From an uncultured Pseudomonadota bacterium (GTDB lineage: Bacteria; Pseudomonadota; Alphaproteobacteria; RUG11792), in contig CACYDS010000085.1 of the NCBI GenBank assembly GCA_902773285.1, positions 1 to 8,386 of the forward strand: a DNA stretch of 8,386 bases, read 5' to 3'. Every line of letters starts with the position of its first letter. Position 1 is the first letter of the stretch. The notes beneath the pieces were generated by a model. It saw nothing but the letters and a program-made list of their open reading frames with translations. It ran no database searches and was not told the DNA's origin. Made by a program: the position numbers and the translations under genes. Below are positions 4,808-8,386 of this stretch, piece after piece.

Positions 4808-7143
4808 AGGGTGTAGTTGTTGTTGAATCGCCCGCGAAGGCAAAAACTTTAGGAAATTATTTGGGAAAAACATACAAAGTCATAGCCAGTTATGGACACA
4901 TACGAGACCTAGTTTCAAAAAATGGCTCAGTCGATCCAGAAAACCACTACAAAATGCTTTGGGAATTTAATGCTCGGGGTAAAAAACAGATAAAGGAAAT
5001 ATCGGAGGCGATAAAGCAATCGGACAACATATTCCTGGCTACCGACCCTGATCGAGAGGGGGAAGCTATATCTTGGCACATACTGGAGACATTGAATGCG
5101 AAAAAAATCTTGAAGGATAAGAATATAAAACGTGTAGTTTTTCATGAAATAACTAAATCAGCAGTACAGCGCGCCTTTAAGAATCCCAAAGATTTAGATA
5201 GTGATCTAGTGGAGGCTTATCTAGCTCGTCGTATTCTTGATTATCTTGTTGGGTTCACATTATCGCCAGTTTTATGGCGTAAGATGCCTGGAGCAAGGTC
5301 GGCAGGACGCGTGCAATCTGTCGCGTTGCGACTTATCGTGGAAAGAGAACTGGAAATACAAGAGTTTAAACCCGAAGAATACTGGTCGATACATGCTGAT
5401 TTTGCTGCCGAAAAGGGTTCATTTAACTCGAATTTAACTTGTTACGATGGTAAAAAAATTGAAAAATTAGATATAAAGAATGAAAACCAAGCGTTGAAGA
5501 TAAAAAACGTTTTAGAACAAAAAAAATATTATATTAAAAAAATTGATACCAAAGCGGTAAAACGTACTCCTTATGCGCCATTTACTACATCAACGCTTCA
5601 GCAGGATGCCGTAAGAAAGTTAGGGTTTAGCGCAAAAAAGACGATGCAAATCGCGCAAAAATTGTATGAAGGAATTTCAATTGATGGCAATATGCATGGT
5701 TTGATAACTTATATGAGAACTGATAGCACTAATCTTTCTCAAGAAGCACTGAGTGAAGCAAGGGACTATATCAACTCTAACTTTGGGGCACAATACCTGC
5801 CGAAATCTCCAAAAATTTACAAAACAAAATCAAAAAATGCCCAGGAAGCACATGAGGCGATTCGTCCAACTTCGTTTAATAGAGCTCCTAATGCAATTCG
5901 CAAATATCTATCAGATGACGAATTTGTTCTGTATGAATTGATCTGGAAAAGGGCTCTATCTTCCCAAATGGAAAACGCGACCCTAAATCAGATTTCTGTC
6001 GAAATAAGTTCAAATGATGAACAAGCGCAATTTAAAACAACGGGTTCCACCATAAGCTTTGATGGATTTTTAAAGGTGTATGTTGAAGCAACTGATAATG
6101 ATAGTGCTGACGAAGATAAAAAATCCAGTAAACTGCCAGCGTTAAACGAAGGAGAACAATTAGATTTGTTAAATATACTTACAAGTCAGCACTTTACTCA
6201 ACCTCCAGCCAGATTTAACGAAGCTAGCTTGGTTAAGAAGTTAGAAGAACTTGGGATCGGTCGCCCCTCTACATATGCAACCATAATAAATGTATTGCAA
6301 GTGCGAAAGTATGTTTCCCTGCAGAAACGAACGTTCATGCCCGAAAGCATCGGTTTTTTGGTTATTTCATTTTTAAGAAAATTTTTTTCCAAATACGTAG
6401 AATATGATTTTACAGCAGATTTAGAAGAAGAGCTTGATGAAATATCAAATGGAAGACTTAACTGGGAAAAAGTTTTAGACAAATTTTGGATTGAATTTAA
6501 AGCTAACGTAGAGAAAGCCCAACAGTTGACAATCACTGAGGTTATAGACGCAGTTGAGCATGATATAAGGAATTATATTTTTAAAGATCTTGATGTCAAT
6601 CGAACTTGTCCAGTTTGTGCCTCTGGAAAATTAAAGTTAAAACTCGGTAAATTTGGCGCATTTCTTGGTTGCTCAAATTATCCGGACTGTAAATATATCA
6701 AGCCAATTGGACATGAAGCTCTGTCAGATGATGTATTACAAACTCCCACGAAGATTGAGTTAGGAAAGGACTCAAGACACAATGATGATACGGTTTTGCT
6801 CAAAAAAGGGCCATACGGATACTACCTGGAATGGGAAAATACCAAAGATCCTCAAGATGATAAAGGAAAAAAGCCGAAGAGACGATCAATACCAAAGTAT
6901 ATTGCTGAACCGTCCGAATTGACTATAGATGATGCGATAAGGCTAGATAGTTTCCCCATAATTCTGGGACAATATCCGAACTCAAAGAAAGACATAGAGT
7001 TAATGCTTGGACGGTTTGGGCCATATCTTAAAATGGGAGAAGAACGCTTCAAGTTAGAAAAAGATGCTAGTTTCTTGAAATTAGACATAAAGAGCGCAAT
7101 AAAAATTATTGATTCTGCGCTGGAGACCACTACCAGTCAGTAG
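4801..7143 (+). CDS. topA: DNA topoisomerase I (type IA)
   Basis: TopA relaxes negative supercoils by cutting one strand through a 5'-phosphotyrosine. In this 780-residue product the Toprim domain (about 1-115) starts VVVVESPAKAKT with E9 and K13, has GHIRD (32-36), and the metal-binding D82-x-D84-x-E86 in TDPDREGEA. The active-site Tyr is Y304 in ITYMRTDS, next to R306. QEAHEAIRPT (348-357) and LEELGIGRPSTYATII (481-496) are also family-typical. The tail has one four-Cys zinc finger (C603, C606, C624, C630) and then GPYGYYLEW and GRFGPYLKMG repeats of the Toprim C-terminal type. E. coli TopA (865 residues) has a longer, three-finger tail. ATG 4801 is the only possible usual start, because the frame has a TAA at 4789-4791. 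GGAAG (4795-4799) is just one base from the ATG, unusually close. Confidence 0.98.
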   Translation: MLEGVVVVESPAKAKTLGNYLGKTYKVIASYGHIRDLVSKNGSVDPENHYKMLWEFNARGKKQIKEISEAIKQSDNIFLATDPDREGEAISWHILETLNAKKILKDKNIKRVVFHEITKSAVQRAFKNPKDLDSDLVEAYLARRILDYLVGFTLSPVLWRKMPGARSAGRVQSVALRLIVERELEIQEFKPEEYWSIHADFAAEKGSFNSNLTCYDGKKIEKLDIKNENQALKIKNVLEQKKYYIKKIDTKAVKRTPYAPFTTSTLQQDAVRKLGFSAKKTMQIAQKLYEGISIDGNMHGLITYMRTDSTNLSQEALSEARDYINSNFGAQYLPKSPKIYKTKSKNAQEAHEAIRPTSFNRAPNAIRKYLSDDEFVLYELIWKRALSSQMENATLNQISVEISSNDEQAQFKTTGSTISFDGFLKVYVEATDNDSADEDKKSSKLPALNEGEQLDLLNILTSQHFTQPPARFNEASLVKKLEELGIGRPSTYATIINVLQVRKYVSLQKRTFMPESIGFLVISFLRKFFSKYVEYDFTADLEEELDEISNGRLNWEKVLDKFWIEFKANVEKAQQLTITEVIDAVEHDIRNYIFKDLDVNRTCPVCASGKLKLKLGKFGAFLGCSNYPDCKYIKPIGHEALSDDVLQTPTKIELGKDSRHNDDTVLLKKGPYGYYLEWENTKDPQDDKGKKPKRRSIPKYIAEPSELTIDDAIRLDSFPIILGQYPNSKKDIELMLGRFGPYLKMGEERFKLEKDASFLKLDIKSAIKIIDSALETTTSQ

Positions 7144-7275
7144 TGCGCCAATAATATATTGGCCGGAAGTAGGCTGGCAGCAATATCAAAATTACGTAAA
7201 AATTATGTAATATTTGTACATAGATGTTACAATCAACGAAGGATTTGTTTTTAAAGTGTAGTTCATTAGCATAAT
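7144..7275 (+). other. Spacer between topA and uppP with short hairpins
   Basis: GCCAATA (7147-7153) pairs with TATTGGC (7157-7163) around a three-base loop, directly after the topA stop. GCCGG (7162-7166) and CTGGC (7174-7178) can form an overlapping, competing stem. No T-run follows either. A third dyad at 7191-7211 is listed separately. No clear promoter or ribosome site for uppP can be named; AAGGA at 7239-7243 is more than 30 bases too far upstream. Confidence 0.4.
7191..7211 (+). repeat. Nine-pair dyad upstream of uppP
   Basis: ATTACGTAA (7191-7199) pairs with TTATGTAAT (7203-7211) with one G-U pair around a three-base loop, 64 bases before the uppP ATG. It could be an operator-like dyad for uppP or a weak hairpin in the topA 3' region. 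The sequence is AT-rich, and chance is a real alternative. Confidence 0.35.
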
Positions 7276-8052
7276 ATGAGTCTTGACATAATCAGTTTGA
7301 GCATAATTCAGGGGATTTCCGAAATACCACCCATTAGTTCATCTGTAAACTTATATTTTTTTTCAAAATTACTTCATATAAATAATTTTACATTTGCTCT
7401 CAAAGTTGCACTACATGCAGGAAGCCTCATTACTCTGCTCGTATATTTTTATCGAGAACTTTGCGATATCTGTAGGGGATTACTTGGACAAAAAGGAGTT
7501 AGAGACACATGTTTCATGCATCTTGTGCTGGGCACGATACCGGTTGTTATTTTGGGATATTTTTCGCACGATTTTGTCAAAGAGTTTGATTCTCCTAAAA
7601 TAATGGGAATTCTTAGCATAATTTTTGGCATACTTCTATACGTATTTGACAAATTTTCTTACGTATCAAAAGTTGATAGGAACGGTGTTTCTTTAGTAAA
7701 GGCATTTTTAATTGGTTGCTGTCAAGCAATAGCAATTTTCCCTGGAATAAGTCGCCTTGGAATTTGCATTACAGCTTCCCGTATGTTTGGATTGTCTAGA
7801 CGAAAAGCAATAGACTTTTCATTGATGCTAGCCATACCAAGCATTTGTGGTTCCCTAGTTTTGGAAATTTTAAGTTGCTATAAAAATTCACAATGCGTGC
7901 ACTGCTCAAATGATGTCATATTAGGGGTTATATTAACTGCCATGATAGGATTGATAGTTATCCTGCCTTGCGTCCGATTAATGGAACGGAAAGGGTTCCT
8001 TTCTCTGATGGTATACCGTATTTTAATAGGCTTAGCTATATGCTTTTTGTAA
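7276..8052 (+). CDS. uppP: Undecaprenyl-diphosphatase (UppP/BacA) homologue with altered active-site motifs
   Basis: UppP is an inner-membrane enzyme that dephosphorylates undecaprenyl pyrophosphate, recycling the lipid carrier of peptidoglycan and other polymers. This 258-residue, highly hydrophobic protein keeps the family frame: IIQGISE (10-16, the Q/E-xxx-E motif), PISSS (19-23), PGISR (156-160), and GLSRRKAIDFSLMLAIP (172-188). However, the usual SSSGH is SSSVN (V24, N25), and the usual PGxSRSGxT is PGISRLGIC (L161, C164). The family His in the first motif is considered essential, so activity may be reduced or changed. R160, Q12, E16 and S21-S23 are retained. It has 12 Cys, including C201, C207 and C210 clustered in a loop. 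ATG 7276 is the only upstream start in frame (TAG at 7267-7269), but no Shine-Dalgarno is seen. The gene converges on the ABC exporter gene with a 22-base gap. Confidence 0.88.
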   Translation: MSLDIISLSIIQGISEIPPISSSVNLYFFSKLLHINNFTFALKVALHAGSLITLLVYFYRELCDICRGLLGQKGVRDTCFMHLVLGTIPVVILGYFSHDFVKEFDSPKIMGILSIIFGILLYVFDKFSYVSKVDRNGVSLVKAFLIGCCQAIAIFPGISRLGICITASRMFGLSRRKAIDFSLMLAIPSICGSLVLEILSCYKNSQCVHCSNDVILGVILTAMIGLIVILPCVRLMERKGFLSLMVYRILIGLAICFL

Positions 8053-8064
8053 CTAGCTATACCG

Positions 8065-8089
8065 GAGATAACGCTTACCGTTTTATCTC
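8065..8089. repeat. Inverted repeat between convergent genes
   Basis: GAGATAA (8065-8071) pairs with TTATCTC (8083-8089), with CG (8072-8073) and CG (8079-8080) extending the stem past a two-T bulge around a CTTAC loop. It sits across the end of the minus-strand ABC gene (stop at 8075-8077) and 12 bases past the uppP stop. A two-way terminator is suggested by position, but neither side has a T-run. Confidence 0.3.
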
Positions 8090-8386
8090 AAATTGAGCAT
8101 CATAAAGGGCCTTATATCTGCCTTGTGGATGTGATATGAGTTCTTCGTGATTTCCAATTTCAACCAGCTGCCCTTCTTCGATTACAGCTATTTTATCTGC
8201 ATTTCGGATAGTGGACAAACGATGAGCGATAACCAATACAGTTTTGTCTTTCATCAAGTTTTCAATTGCCTTTTGCACGATCGCTTCTGATTTGTTGTCA
8301 AGCGCCGATGTGGCTTCGTCTAAAATCAATATTGGGGAATTTTTAAGAAATGCTCGCGCAATCGCAATTCGTTGTTTTTGCCCTCC
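8075..8386 (-). CDS. C-terminal end of an MsbA-type ABC exporter (ATPase domain; rest outside window)
   Basis: The frame is open from the right edge (8386) to TAA at 8075-8077, giving 103 residues, all from the nucleotide-binding domain. It starts within the ABC signature (GGQKQRIAIARA, from LSGGQ), followed by the Walker B and D-loop ILILDEATSALD. The H-loop VIAHRLSTIRNAD has its switch His codon at 8222-8224, and the tail EEGQLVEIGNHEELI is typical of exporters of the MsbA/multidrug group, in which membrane and ATPase domains form one chain. The last residues (GRYKALYDAQF) also resemble that group. Lipid A or lipid flipping is plausible but cannot be told from other exporters without the membrane domain. 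The 5' end is cut by the window edge, so no start is claimed. Confidence 0.95.
   Translation of the reverse strand, partial: GGQKQRIAIARAFLKNSPILILDEATSALDNKSEAIVQKAIENLMKDKTVLVIAHRLSTIRNADKIAVIEEGQLVEIGNHEELISHPQGRYKALYDAQFEIKR

Noticed and set aside
6198..6536. 112-codon minus-strand frame opposite topA
   Set aside because: It is a shadow of the strongly supported TopA frame, Ser/Leu-rich as expected from antisense of Glu/Lys-rich coding DNA.

Overview
The window looks like a piece of an AT-rich, compact bacterial chromosome, probably a host-associated alphaproteobacterium of the Rickettsiales/Holosporales kind. This placement is an inference: it rests on the strong A/T bias at third codon positions, short versions of housekeeping proteins (SSB, DapB, TopA, UppP) and weak Shine-Dalgarno signals. 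No lineage-defining marker such as 16S rRNA is present. I see no phage, transposon or CRISPR structure.

Layout, left to right. The 3' tail of an unidentified + strand gene (to 107) is followed by tRNA-Asn(GUU) (140-215) and, almost touching it, an AdiC-like APC amino acid/polyamine antiporter (243-1553). Next comes a two-gene unit, ssb (1668-2105) and dapB (2123-2917), with a 17-base gap. A 306-base spacer leads to the least explained gene, a secreted 417-residue protein with an HETGH zinc-protease motif (3224-4477). A structured 323-base spacer precedes topA (4801-7143). A 132-base spacer with short hairpins precedes a divergent uppP/bacA-like gene (7276-8052). Converging on it from the right edge is the C-terminal end of an MsbA-type ABC exporter (8075 to the edge, minus strand).

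How the genes fit together. SSB and TopA handle DNA replication and supercoiling. DapB makes the precursor of lysine and meso-diaminopimelate. UppP normally recycles the undecaprenyl carrier used for peptidoglycan and other envelope polymers, and the ABC exporter resembles lipid A/lipid flippases, so DapB, UppP and the exporter all bear on the cell envelope. The antiporter would exchange amino acids or their decarboxylation products with the surroundings, which suits an intracellular life.

Most of the window is ordinary housekeeping. Two points deserve a second look: the exported putative zinc metallopeptidase, which I cannot place in a known family, and the UppP homologue, whose conserved active-site Gly-His is Val-Asn and whose second motif is also altered. 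A third, smaller point is the topA start, where the purine-rich motif lies only one base from the ATG and an upstream mini-ORF overlaps the start.
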